A stretch of 64,000 nucleotides of DNA, taken from Stichopus chloronotus. Its lineage: Eukaryota > Echinodermata > Holothuroidea > Aspidochirotida > Stichopodidae. This document shows, piece after piece, positions 41,301 through 53,147 of the stretch. Positions within the stretch are counted from its first letter, which is position 1; each line of letters opens with the position of its first letter. The position numbers and the translations under genes were made by a program. The notes under the pieces are model-generated. The model worked only from the letters and a program-made list of their open reading frames with translations. It was not told the origin of the DNA and searched no databases. The stretch covers positions 20,119,911 to 20,183,910 of the forward strand of contig CM037843.1 of assembly GCA_021234535.1 (NCBI GenBank). Direction: 5' to 3'.

Positions 41301-44300
41301 ATGGTAAGTCCCGGACTAATTAACTAAATTAACAGCGGAACTCCAACATAGGTTAATATTGCTGTTGTGCTTGTTGTATCTCCAAAATCTGAAATGAGAA
41401 TGTTTCAATGGGTCCAACGTGGGAAAATAGCCCTTTCTTGACCACCAGAATTTCATATCATTTATATGATCGATGCAGGGCCAAAAGGCTAATCACTCTT
41501 TTTCCAATAGCTCAGACATAATCGCCATATGGTCAATGTGCAAGTTGATGAAAAATGGCAATGACTGAAATTCATCAACGCTCCCAAAGTGGTATTTATA
41601 ATGGTGGCGCTGCTCCAAAATTACAAATGAAAACAGTCCAGGAAGAATGGATGAAGTCACTACACTTGTATCTAATGCTGACATTCTATGCACATGCTCG
41701 TTAATTCCTATTATGTGTACATCTCCATCAGGGTCTTCTGTAAGAAACAAAGTCCAGTGTGTGTGTGTGTAAATCTAGTCATGTGACACCTGACTTTGAA
41801 AGTCTTGGGAGTCGGGAGACTTGGCTTGTACATGAAATGCACTCCCATCCATTAATATGCATTTTGCACTTTTTGATTTGCTGAGGGATTAGCTCAGTAA
41901 TAATGCAATATGGGAAATGCTTTGAACAATGCAGTAATTATCTGTATGTCTCTGCCTACAGGTTGAATTTGCAGTGCAGATGTCATGTAAGAGTTGCAGT
42001 GATGACATCGAAAATGCTTTCAAAGATATTGCAGGTACATACAGTATTGTACATTAGATGTTTGCAGTATGGAATTTCAAACATACTTCATACTATGTAA
42101 AAGCAACCTACCTTACCTACTTTGCAGTCAGCTTTTGTACTGCATCTTTCTTATCTCGTCATGTCATCTTGTCTTCAAGGAACCTTTTCAAAAGTGATAG
42201 TCCACTTCATGTGCAGAGAAGTTATATCATGCTACAAGCTTAAGGCCAACAACAAGTGGCATGCAAGTGCAAAGTAGGAATTAAAATTAGGCAAGTGTGA
42301 CCCTTGCCAAGTTGCATTATGTAGCTGTTTGGGTCAAAGTGATGTCTAAAAAAGATACTATAAATTACGAACAGCTTGCGTTGTTTTTGGCAAAATGTTC
42401 TTCACATTTATAATAAGATTATCAAATTAACTTGATTGTAACCCTGTGATAAGACTTTATTGCCGTTCATGCCAGCTCCCGAACCTTTGGAAAGTAATAC
42501 ACTTGAAGATCTCTAGTTGCAAAATAGTGAAATGTTTTGGATCAATATAATGATTAGCTTTATAAAGACTCACCTGAGACTTTTTGTGACTGTAGACTTG
42601 AAAGCTACAGTATGTAACATACTGTCTCTATGAGTGGATCGATGCCAGACATTCACAGCAGTAATGAAATCTTACCAAATTGAAACCTAATTTCTGGGAG
42701 TGAAAAAGTCTCTGTGAATACTAACACCAAGTTCACAGTTGGGTGACCACTCGTCTGGCTGTTTACTGGGAAGTGTGGTTTTTGATCACCCTGTCCTCCA
42801 TTCGTGTTCACAGTTTTCACACAGTGCCAGATGTGGAATTTGCTCATGCACGAATATTCAGAGATAGTTTCATTTTAGGCCCGACATCTCAGTTTCCTGA
42901 CTCTAGAAACGTACAGCTGAGAACAATGGAGAAGTGCAATTTCAGACAATCTGGGGTGTTTGTGAAGCAACAAGTTTCCTTGATGCTATGCACCAACTCT
43001 ATTGTGGTTCTATGCTTTAATCAGTGATTATGAACCTTTTTTGTCCCATCCCCTCTTTCCATTCAGCCACCCTAGGGTCACCATAGGTCAAATTCACAAC
43101 AAAGAGAATGTCTTTGGACTATGACAGCGACAAAACTTGAACTACTATACCAAGGTTCGATACAGACTGTATGGCCACTACAGTGTCAGATCACTATACT
43201 GGGAGTGATTCTTACAGAACTACAATAATTAAAAAAAGATGTTGACAAGATTGTTGATCTGTAGTTACTCCCTATGAGATATCCAAATTACCCCAGGTCC
43301 CAAGGGGTAATTAAAGATATAAGAAAATGTTTCAGTTTGGCTGTTTAACCACCGTCAACTAGTAACTTTGTAAGATGCATGTGGTCGATATATTTCACAG
43401 ATCAAAAGTGCACAACAAAGTGTTCTTTCCATCAACTACCTACTGCATATTCCCTTAAGATTAGCACAGAAAAACTTCAGAGAAATGCCTAACATAGTTC
43501 ACATCACTGTTTTACCTTCACAGGTGTGCAGTCAGTCATAGTGAACCTGGCCCAGGAACAGGTTATAATTGAATCTACTCTGACATCATTCCAACTTCAA
43601 GATATTTTAGAACAGACAGGGAGGAGAGCTGTGCTCAAAGGTCAAGGGTCAAATTGTAAGTTTTTACATTGCATCACATGTTCTTACTGTGCTGTATTGT
43701 TTAATTCATTCTTGCATAACACCAATGCAAACCTGTAATAAGAAAACAGTATGATAAAGTGTAGATGTTTTGAAAAGTGAAGGTTCTATGCAAAGGATCC
43801 ACTAAAGGAAAGTGCAAATTATAGCACATTCAGTTCTATTTTAAAGTAGTGATTATAATTGTAAGGGGGAATTGGTGTGCACAGTTTGTGTTAGTTCTCT
43901 GGGCTGCATTCACCGCTCTCAATTAGTTACCCAGCTATACTCTAAAACTGTATTCAGCATCACTCAGCATCAAATAATCCTCAGATACAGTACATGTGCC
44001 TAAGACAGTGTCATTAGACTTAAACACATACTACCTACATCTCAGCCTCCAGTAGCCAACATATTTTCATAACAAATGTAAAGTGTCCTAGAGCATATAC
44101 ACAGGGTAGAGTGCCAAACTTAAATTCCTGAAATTTTTGGGTTTTCAAATGACAGAGCTGCTGTCCATGTTCTGATAAGTGAAAATGATAGTCTTGGAGA
44201 GCATGGGATGCAAAGTAACCTCCCTTCTATTGGTGCATCCACCTTCTCGTTGACAAGGTGTAAGACTTGAGAATGTTTGCAGCTCCCATTTACCAGTCAC

Positions 44301-47300
44301 AGCTCATTATTAAACATGTATACATAACAATAGCAACAACTAAAAGGTTTAGATCATGTCTAATACCACACTAAATCCTCAATCATGTGGTTGTTACTTG
44401 TACATTTGAAACTCTTAAAGAAAACGGGATTTGGAAAACAATATCCAGTTACCAAAGAACTTGGTACAATATCATACATATTGTAGGCACTATTTATTGG
44501 TGTACTAATGCCTATGACTCATGGTCTGAATAGCCATGAGTTTCCGATGATGACGGTTTCCAAAATTTGTGATTTGGCTGTACTCCCTGTTGAGAGATTT
44601 TTAGGTTTCCAAAGAGCCTGGAAATCAGAGAGAAACTGGAAAACTACTTCCACATTTCCAGACAAGGAAAACTGGAAATTTGAGAGAAACAACATATTCC
44701 AATGAAAACTCATGGGATTTGAAAACTGACTGTGATCTCTCTGAGATTTTAATGTGTGCATGCCTCTTTCCTCCAGTAAATCCTTTTTTAGCACCATGTT
44801 CTAAGAATTTCATGTGACTGAAATATCTCTTTGGAATTTCTGAGTTTACCCAGGTAACAATCAGGAAGAATTGGCATTCATGAAATGTAGGGAACCCTGA
44901 TCGCAATATGTAGTACTGTTGGATATCTTGTCATTCCCTACAGTATCAGTGCAGCATCTTGGTGCAGCAGTGTCTGTCTTAGAAACATCTTCGAATGTCA
45001 AGGGGGTGGTGCGCATGACCCAAGTGGATGAAGAGAATTGCGTCATCGAGGGCACTATCGACGGACTGAGGCCAGGAGCTCATGGCCTAAATGTTCACGA
45101 GTATGGAGATATATCTGAAGGTTGCAGTAGGTCAGTTCCAAAGCATTTCATTCAAAAGTATTTTTCAACATGATCAATTTACAGTAATATGAAGACCTTC
45201 ATATATCAAAAATAGAGATTTCCCAAGTATTGGCATCCTGCAAAGATTGATCAAAGACGTTCAGGGGGTGAAAACTGTCAGGAAATATATCAGCAATCAG
45301 TTTTGACCTGCTGTTGCTGTAATACTCTCATCTGTACTTCTAGTGTCTAATATGTCGTACACAGTTTGCAGAGATACCAACTTCTATAAATTTGTAAATT
45401 CAATACCCATGTTCATTATCATCAAAGTCATATTTGCATTCCTGCATTTTGGGTTTCTGCATGAAAGTTGACTTAGAATACTTCTACAGCTAGTGTCCAA
45501 ATATGGACATCTTCATCGTGAAATGTCAAATTCAGCTCAGGTACTTCATTTGAGGGCTTATAGTATTGGAATCATTAATCATTGCCAAAAATGGAGTAAG
45601 TTTCAGGGTTTTAGGGTAGAAAACGATTGAAAAATGTTGACAGCCATTTTTCATTTGACTTTCTGGATCAAGCACCTGAAGTTATAGAGACGGAGTAGGT
45701 CAAATGAGGTATGAAGTGCATCGTTGATCTTCTTTCTATCTTTTGTTTGCAGCTGCGGAGACCATTTTAATCCTTTCAACTCAGAACATGGAGATCCCTC
45801 AGAATCACAGAGAGTGAGTAAAGAGTTGCAATGTACTGTATTCTGTAGTAGCCCCTTACTTGATTTACATGAATTTGTGTACCAATAGTTCATTAGCAAA
45901 TAAATATTGCACTGCCTTTAAAACGTACCTGAGTAGCATACATTTAACCTTTTCTATGTCAAACAGGTTACATTTGCCAACTGTTTATTGGTTTTGATGA
46001 AAAGAGGAACACATGCAGTGATGATGTTGCGTGTGTTTGTGTATGTTTGTGTGAAGATTTTTAATTCTTAGATTATTATCACTATACTTCAAGAAGGGAA
46101 ACTCTGACAGCTCTCAAACTTGATAAGTAGATGCCTCATATTGAGAAAAGAACCCTATTGAGTTTGTTTGGGGTCAAAGGTCATCTGAGGTCACCAGAGG
46201 TCTAACATTGAAAAATTTGTTAACACAATATCTCAAGACAGGAATGATGGATACTTCTGATACTTTGTATGTTGGTCGTTATATTAAGAGGAAGAACCCT
46301 ATAGTTTTTGGTGGTGGTCAAAGGTCATCTGAGGTCACCAGAGGTCAAACACTGAAAAATATTCCTCACCACAAGTCACCACATGTCAAAATCATGTTAA
46401 CACTTTATATAACTTTAGGATATCTGTGAGGAATTTAATACTTAGCATGTGCATTGCCCATATCAACGTGTTTTGTATCAACTTTTGCACCTATTGGTTT
46501 AAAGGGGAAGTCAGGGTTTGACTGAAAAAATTCACCTGTAGTTGATTTTTCTTTCTAAACTGATTGTTCATCGAAATATAGAGACGTTGAGGAGGTGTTT
46601 GAAGGTAGAAGAAACAGTAATTATTGTGTTAATTACTGTTGAATGAGAACTCTTAATATTTGTCGGGTACAAAACGTGGAGAACGTGGTACTATAGGTCA
46701 TTTTGGGTCAAAAACTTGTAACCTTGATGTTTCAAGAAGAATAAACTGCAATTGATCTCATACTTGGAGTCATGTGGGTAATTCATGTTTATTATATTAT
46801 CACCATACAACAAGGAATCACTAAACCTTTTGACTTTCTGGTAAATCAACAAATATACAACATGGCCAGACACAGAAACATTTATGTAATAAGTGTCACA
46901 AACATAGTAGAGTGTAAAAGAAATAAGACAAAGAAAGTTCCACCTCATTGATTCCATGTTAGTTTGGCTTATATGTAAGAAAGTTACAAGCTTTGCCTTT
47001 GGTTTAAATTGACTATGATCATGTGAATAAATTTAAAGGGTTCCTCCTTTCTTTTTATCCTTCGTATCCCTTGGTTCAATTAAAAGCATGTCGGAGACCT
47101 GGGCAACATCTGTGCTGGTGAAAATGGCAGAGCAAGATTTAGGATTGAAGATAATCAATTGAAGGTAGTATGGTATTGTTGTATGCACTACCTTGGTAGT
47201 TCATCTTGTAATTGCGTCTGTATGTGTGTGTCTTTGCTGGCGAATGTGTGCATATGCATATATATATTTATATAGGTACAGTGCACTATACTTCCACTTT

Positions 47301-49492
47301 TCTATTATGTCAGTATTATATCCAAGTTCTTCTAAAAGTGTAAGCAGAATATACCTGATACATCATCTGTTTTGTGGCTGTAGCAGGTCGAGGTCAAACC
47401 TGTAATAAAGGGAAGGACCACCAGCATTGAACACAAGATAGAGAACACATGAAAGCTCAAAACTGAAATGCACCCTGAGATGGTCAACGGCATGAAGTGA
47501 AGTTTACACTGATAACAAATTCAAACAGCTAAGTAAAGGGAGTAAGGGACAGTCCCCCTGCAATCACATGCCTTCTTTGTAGTATCCCCCTTCTCATCTA
47601 TACGGGGGTACTGCCCTGTTGGAATGTTTCCCGTTCCTCTCTGTCCATTCATCCCATTGTATTTCATTGCAGCTCTCATCACCTGTGAATCCGTTACCCA
47701 AATGAGAAAGCAATACTATTGCAATACAGTATTAAAATGGTGCTTCGTGCATTTTGCAGTAAAATGGTGGAACAAGTCGACAGCTCTTCTATCACTGAGC
47801 TGCCTTTCGACAAGACACTCTTGCCTGGGTCTGCGTTAATTTAGGTGCAAGTTAAATCATACTTGCTTTAATGTGGCACTTTTATTTGCTTTCGTCAGGT
47901 CTGGGATGTGATAGGGAGGTCATTTGTGGTTCACGAGAGGGAAGATGACCTAGGGAGAGGACAGAATTCTCATTCAAAGATAGATGGTAATTCTGGTCCA
48001 GGGTAAGTTGAATCTGAAGAAAGTTTTCTGGTAGTAATGATTTAAGTTTTTAGTGGTTTTAACATACACAGAATCCTCACTTATATCTGACTTTACCATC
48101 ATCAGAGAAAATGATGTATGTAGACTTATGTAGTGATTTATGCTCCGTGTAGAAGAGGGTCTGGGAGTTTGTAAATAAACCAGTGAGAATGGCAAATCAG
48201 TTTTTGATCAGTTGATACAACTTATTTGTGTTCTACTAAATGGTGTCTTCCTATTTGAAAAAAAATGTATTTGAAGTATCAGGACTATTTGAGAGACTGT
48301 AAAATGTTTTTTCTGCAATAGTATTCTATGGAATTAATAACCAGGTAAGTCTGTCATTTGAGGTTACCAGAGGTCAAACTGTGATTACATATAAAACTGC
48401 CTAGGACACACAGTGGTCAAAAGAGTTTAAAGTGTAGGCATGCTTTCTCTTGAATGATAAGGTGTTCAATTTTCAGTGTTGTTGAGTATATGTTGTACTG
48501 TCTTCTTCATGAATATTGGCATGAAATCACAAAATCCTTTGACTTTCTTGTTACTTTTAGTAGAAATCTTGGCACTTGTGCATAAAGAGGAACCATAGTG
48601 GGTGTTTCAATTTCAGCCTACACCTAATGTACATCTTTTAACATACAGTCAAGACAGTATCAGTGTTATTTCCGTAATCCTTTCCAAATATAACCTGCCG
48701 TTGTTGTATAGCATATTGCCATTTTGGAAATGTATGACATATCACATGCACTGGCAATACTATGTGACATGTACAAGTGCATGCGTGACGTGACGATTCA
48801 CATAATTTCACAGCAACATTCGGACTTGTGACTGAATAAATAGGATCTTCATAGAAATGTTATATTTTCCTGAAGTTATTGTGCTACCGAATGGTGTCTT
48901 CTTGTTTGAAAAACTATATTTGAGGTATCAGGGCTTCCTGGCAGGCTGTACAATGGTTTTCCATGAAACAAACACCGCATTGTATTATTTGTCTCCTACA
49001 TTACAAATGATACCACCAGAAGGGCCATTCAGCTGAATGCCTTACTGGGCATTGTGGTTTGTCAAATAAAGCAATATGTTCCTCAATGTTTTCATGTAAT
49101 TTTTTAGCTGTGTGATTCCCAAAATCTTGGGAAGGAATTGCATTATTGAAGAAGAATTTGACTTGCAGATTATCCTTCAACACTGAGGAAGGTGAAAGGC
49201 CTTATGAGTCATTATCTATGTTTCCGTGTTCAAATGCAAAAGTCATTACTTCAAGTGACCGAATTCCAAGTGTACATTTTTAGAGGTAGGCTGTGATTTG
49301 AGGTTTTCAACATTTCATGTTTTGACTTCCCCTCGTAGCGTGGCATGTGGCATCATCGCAAGATCTGCTGGGATGTTTGAGAACAGCAAACGGATCTGCG
49401 CGTGCGACGGGGTGAGCCTTTGGGACGAGAGGGATGTACCATTGGCAGGACCAGGTAGGCAGCAGCACCCCCCAGCCCAGAGCAATCTGTAA
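41301..49492 (+). CDS. CCS: Copper chaperone for superoxide dismutase
   Basis: CCS delivers copper to SOD1 and forms its disulfide in the cytosol. Certain exons are 41962-42034, 43524-43655, 44944-45130, 45753-45813, 47087-47164, 47899-48002 and 49339-49492, encoding 262 residues. A proposed first coding exon is only the ATG at 41301-41303, directly followed by gtaagt; it keeps frame but is uncertain. Domain I has the copper-binding MSCKSC motif. Domain II is SOD-like (NVHEYGD, GDHFNP, RHVGDLGNI, EDDLGRG, ACGIIARSAG) with the zinc ligands kept. Domain III has the essential CxC (CAC) and ends in HPPAQSNL. The first copper His of the SOD site is Asn here, while the fourth His, usually Asp in vertebrate CCS, is kept. 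Length matches the mammalian protein (274 aa). Confidence 0.93.
41493..41737 (-). CDS. Candidate last exon, unknown minus-strand gene
   Basis: An 80-codon frame ends in a stop and begins at a textbook acceptor (tttgtttcttacag, phase 1). Its composition is protein-like, with GDVHIIGINEHVHRMSALDT, then SFVILEQ, and a basic-aromatic HHYKYHFGSVDEFQSLPFF. I do not recognise the family. If it is real, its upstream exons must lie inside CCS introns on the opposite strand or beyond; none was found. It would sit in CCS intron 1 if the proposed CCS start codon is right. Confidence 0.4.
46138..46365 (-). repeat. Dispersed repeat copy C, internally duplicated
   Basis: Two halves about 146 bases apart (46138-46215 and 46284-46362) share AACCCTAT, then GGTCAAAGGTCATCTGAGG, TCACCAGAGGTC and a TGAAAAAT tail. 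This is the complement of the block at 17.6 kb. It lies in CCS intron 5, between 45813 and 47087. A shorter relative occurs at 48350-48380 in intron 7. Confidence 0.75.
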
Positions 49493-52400
49493 AGAAGAGG
49501 ATGGAAGATCAGTTGAAGGCACGTTCTAGGACGTCTCTCTTTAGTAGTACTGCTTATTTTTCTGCTCTGAAGTTGATAAAACTACAAAATACTTCGCTAT
49601 TGGAATTAAAGACCTGCTTTGAAGATCTGAAAACAATGTGGAAGTATCCATATTCATTATAGCGGGTAATGATGTAGTTTTGAAGAACAAAATTTGACAA
49701 GAAAATTTAGCTCTCATCTTTTTGTTAGAATTGAAAAGGAAACAAAAATGGAGAAACTTGACAGATGCTGAAGAGATCAGTTTCAGTGAAAAGTCATTAA
49801 ACATATTGACCCACACCATCAGAAATTTGTGAGAGAATGTAGTTCTTAAAATTTTGTAAACACTGTCCATCATGATTTGGTAATTCCTTTGTACATATGA
49901 AAGGCTGTTTAGCAATATTTTAACAAAAAATATAAGTTTAGTCGATAAGATGCTTTGTATTTTTTCTTTGACAGAATGATAAAATCAATATTTACACAGT
50001 ATTTTGTAGCTAGGGCATTGTCAAGTTGAGAAATCTTTGACTGGTATTCAGTGTTATTAAACTCTGCAATTGTCTTAATTCGTCTTTAATTTATTTGACA
50101 ATAGAACATCTTGATTTGAGCACATGATCACTAAAAACTTCATCCGCAACTTTCTAAAAGAAAATTGTCCTGTGTTTTGTAATGCAGCCTTTATCTCTTA
50201 AAAGAGAAAAAGTTGCAACCGCAAGCATCTTCCATTAACGAGATTTTCTCACAGTAGTGATTATCTTTGAGAAACTGGTGCATACCCAGGTGATGAATGT
50301 TTTTATGATTTTCAAATTAACAAAATGAGTAAACTTGATCAAGTTAGCTGAGGATAAAATCATAATGCTTAAAAATTTAGTCAACTTTCCAATAGTTACA
50401 CAGGTGATTCAACATTTCGACATCGTCTATGGATGCGATACTTTGATTTGCCATTTTATGCTGGCAGTGGAAATATGTGATAAAATAAGAAGCAATTTAG
50501 CTGCCTACTGTCTTCCACACTAAACCACTAAGTTTTGACACCTCACACTGGATCGGCCGGCACTGCCTTTCTTGGACGTCTGTAAAGTGACTGGGGGAAG
50601 GTGGGATAGGTGCTATTCACACCTTGTTTGTTAGAAGTTGTGAGACCCTGAAATTTTATGAAATGTCAGGAGATTTGTTCCGGTGAGAGTAATTGGTAAC
50701 TTGTCTTTGGATGTAAATATAAAATGTATGTGATAATTCCAAGTTACAGATTTATTACTGATCGTTATTATCTGTGTCAGATTTCTTATTTGGTTTGTTG
50801 CCTACTCACTTGAAGGGACTCTTGCCTTCATTCTAGACTGGTTGTGGTTTGCAGTTTCATCTCAGCTTTCGCTCCTGCAATCCTGCTCCCCTTCCTCTTT
50901 CCGCTCCCATTTCCACTTATGCACATTACTTAAAGTAGGATTAGTAGTTGTGACATTCACTTTGCATACCTTTGTGCCCTCCCTTTATGCACTCTCTTTA
51001 TGATCAATCGATCTATCTGTCAATTTATCCATCTGTCTGTCTGTCTATCTGTCAATCTGTCTGTCTATCTATAGATATGTCTATCTGTTTATCTATCTGT
51101 CTATCTATCTGTCTATCCATAGATGTATATCCGTTTATCTGTCTATCTGTCTGTCCATCCATCCATCTGTCTCACTGTGTGTCTTTGTCCGTCCGTTCGT
51201 CTGTCGATCGGTCGATCCATGTCTATCTTTGTACGTAACATCGAATAAAGCGAGCATTCTTCGCTCTGCGTGTGACCGTCTCTACTACGTCACAAACAAA
51301 CTCATAACGGTTGGTTTACAGAATGGCATTACAGACAGGTCAACATACTGTCAATGTGCTTCATATCGTCCTTCATATCGTCAATGTCCTTTATATCGAT
51401 GTAAACAACGATTTCGCCGTAGTTCATCGGCACGAAAGATTTGGAACAACGTTTACGCTACTTTTCCCGTTATTAGTAGTCGTTGACGTCACTTTCGGTG
51501 CTTTATTCTTGAGATTCTCATCTCTGCAATCCGAGGGGGAAGATGTGAAGCCGATGAGTAATTAGATCTATTTTCCAACACGATCTGACACTGCAAGGTT
51601 ACGTTTGGCCTATAATATCCCCTCTCCACTATTGTCTTTAACCACTAAACTTCTGGGCGGGACTGGTTTAGTGTAGGGTCCCCCCCATACACACACACCC
51701 ACACTCTTTACGAGGTCTCCTACCGCATCCTTATTTGAGCAAATATTTGATGATGAAGATGAAATGATAATAATGCTTGTGATTACGATGATTGGATCGT
51801 TTAAGATTAACAAGAAATTCGAAAGAAAGTCGAAGGAAATCACAGAGAAAAGTCAAAGATTCCTTTGGGTCTGACTCTCCAAGAAAAGTCCAAAATAAAA
51901 TATTTTTGGTCCAACGATTCTTTAATTATGCACAAAACAGTGGCTTATGTTTTACCATTACTATACCTATAACGCCTTAAAGTAAATATTATATTAATGT
52001 AAAGCCATTTATCTATACGAGCTGATCATGATGTCCTCGAAAAGGCTTTGAACAGGATGACCAAGAAATTCCGACATCTGTCAGCTCATACTCGTATTTT
52101 TTTTTTCAATAAATCAATTGGATTACGTATTTTTTGCGTGCGTGTATGACATAAAAGTCAGTTCATTGTAGCAATGATAGGAGCTCTGGGTACTTTTCTG
52201 CGAGGCATTGCACATCTGTGAGATTGAATGATTAAATTCACTGTACAGTACGTCGTGTGTGATTCACACGGATCCTTACTGAGTAAAGGCAAAGATTCTA
52301 GAGAGGGAAGTGGCACAGTGATAAGAGACGGGATCTGAGGAGAGGACCAGGTGCTCTTAAACTATACCATCCAATAGGATTTGGTGCAAAAAAAAGTATA

Positions 52401-53147
52401 ATCGTTAAGTTCATTTTCTTCCGAAAAATCTCATTTTCCAGGTTTAAATTCTAGTAACATTTTTGGCCACCTTTGGCCGGGACAATGACTCCGTCCTCCT
52501 CCTCCACCCCGCGCCGCGAATGTTTCTCATATCAGTAGAATTGTCGGGGTCCCAAACATCATGTACCAAGTAAAAAACTGGTCCATTTCATATTTTGACT
52601 TCGACATGCAGCTGGGAGGAAATTCACAATTATCCTTACCCCTTTAAAAGTTTTAGCACCTTCCTCTTCCTACATTTTTGCCTCCGTTCTTGATCAAATT
52701 AATCTCTTGAACTTCCATTAGGGCTCGGGATCTCTCAAAAACAAACATAAAATGGCGGTCTGACTTGAGGTAGACATGGGAGCAAGGTGACATGTACCGA
52801 CAGGTTAATAGTTCAGTAATGAGTCGCATGCCATCTTTCTTCTAAATATTTCTATTTCTATGGACGCAATCTGTACATGTGTAGTAACTTAGATCATTGA
52901 GGAATTAAATGTTCTGAGGGACTATTGCGACTTTCACAACGGCTTAATGACGGTAAGTATTTGTTAGCAATGTTTGTCCACACAAAAAGGGAACACTTGT
53001 TATATTTCTTCCTACTTTCACTTTTCTCTTGTCTACATGGATGAAACTTCGGAGGGTTCAGCTTTTAGGCTGAGACAAATCAGTTACCCTCTTTACTTTC
53101 CAATATCGATTAACGGTTTCTTGTACAGCCATTGTGGCGTATATCGT
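49493..53147. other. Spacer between convergent CCS and FAS1 genes
   Basis: Contains the 3' flanks of both genes and a tetranucleotide microsatellite (51000-51225). Open frames at 51229-51565 (+) overlap one another in different frames and carry no family motif, so I do not call them genes. Confidence 0.5.
51000..51225. repeat. Imperfect (TCTG/TCTA)n microsatellite
   Basis: About 220 bases of TCTG and TCTA repeats with interspersed TCCA, TCAA and TCCG units. It gives an artificial open frame of Ser/Ile/Cys/Leu repeats, which is not a gene. Confidence 0.95.

Noticed and set aside
41866..41900. tRNA-like A-box word (GATTAGCTCAGTAAT)
   Set aside because: No matching B-box or cloverleaf follows; the A-box lacks its GG end.
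51000..51238. 88-codon ORF
   Set aside because: It is the translation of the TCTG/TCTA microsatellite.
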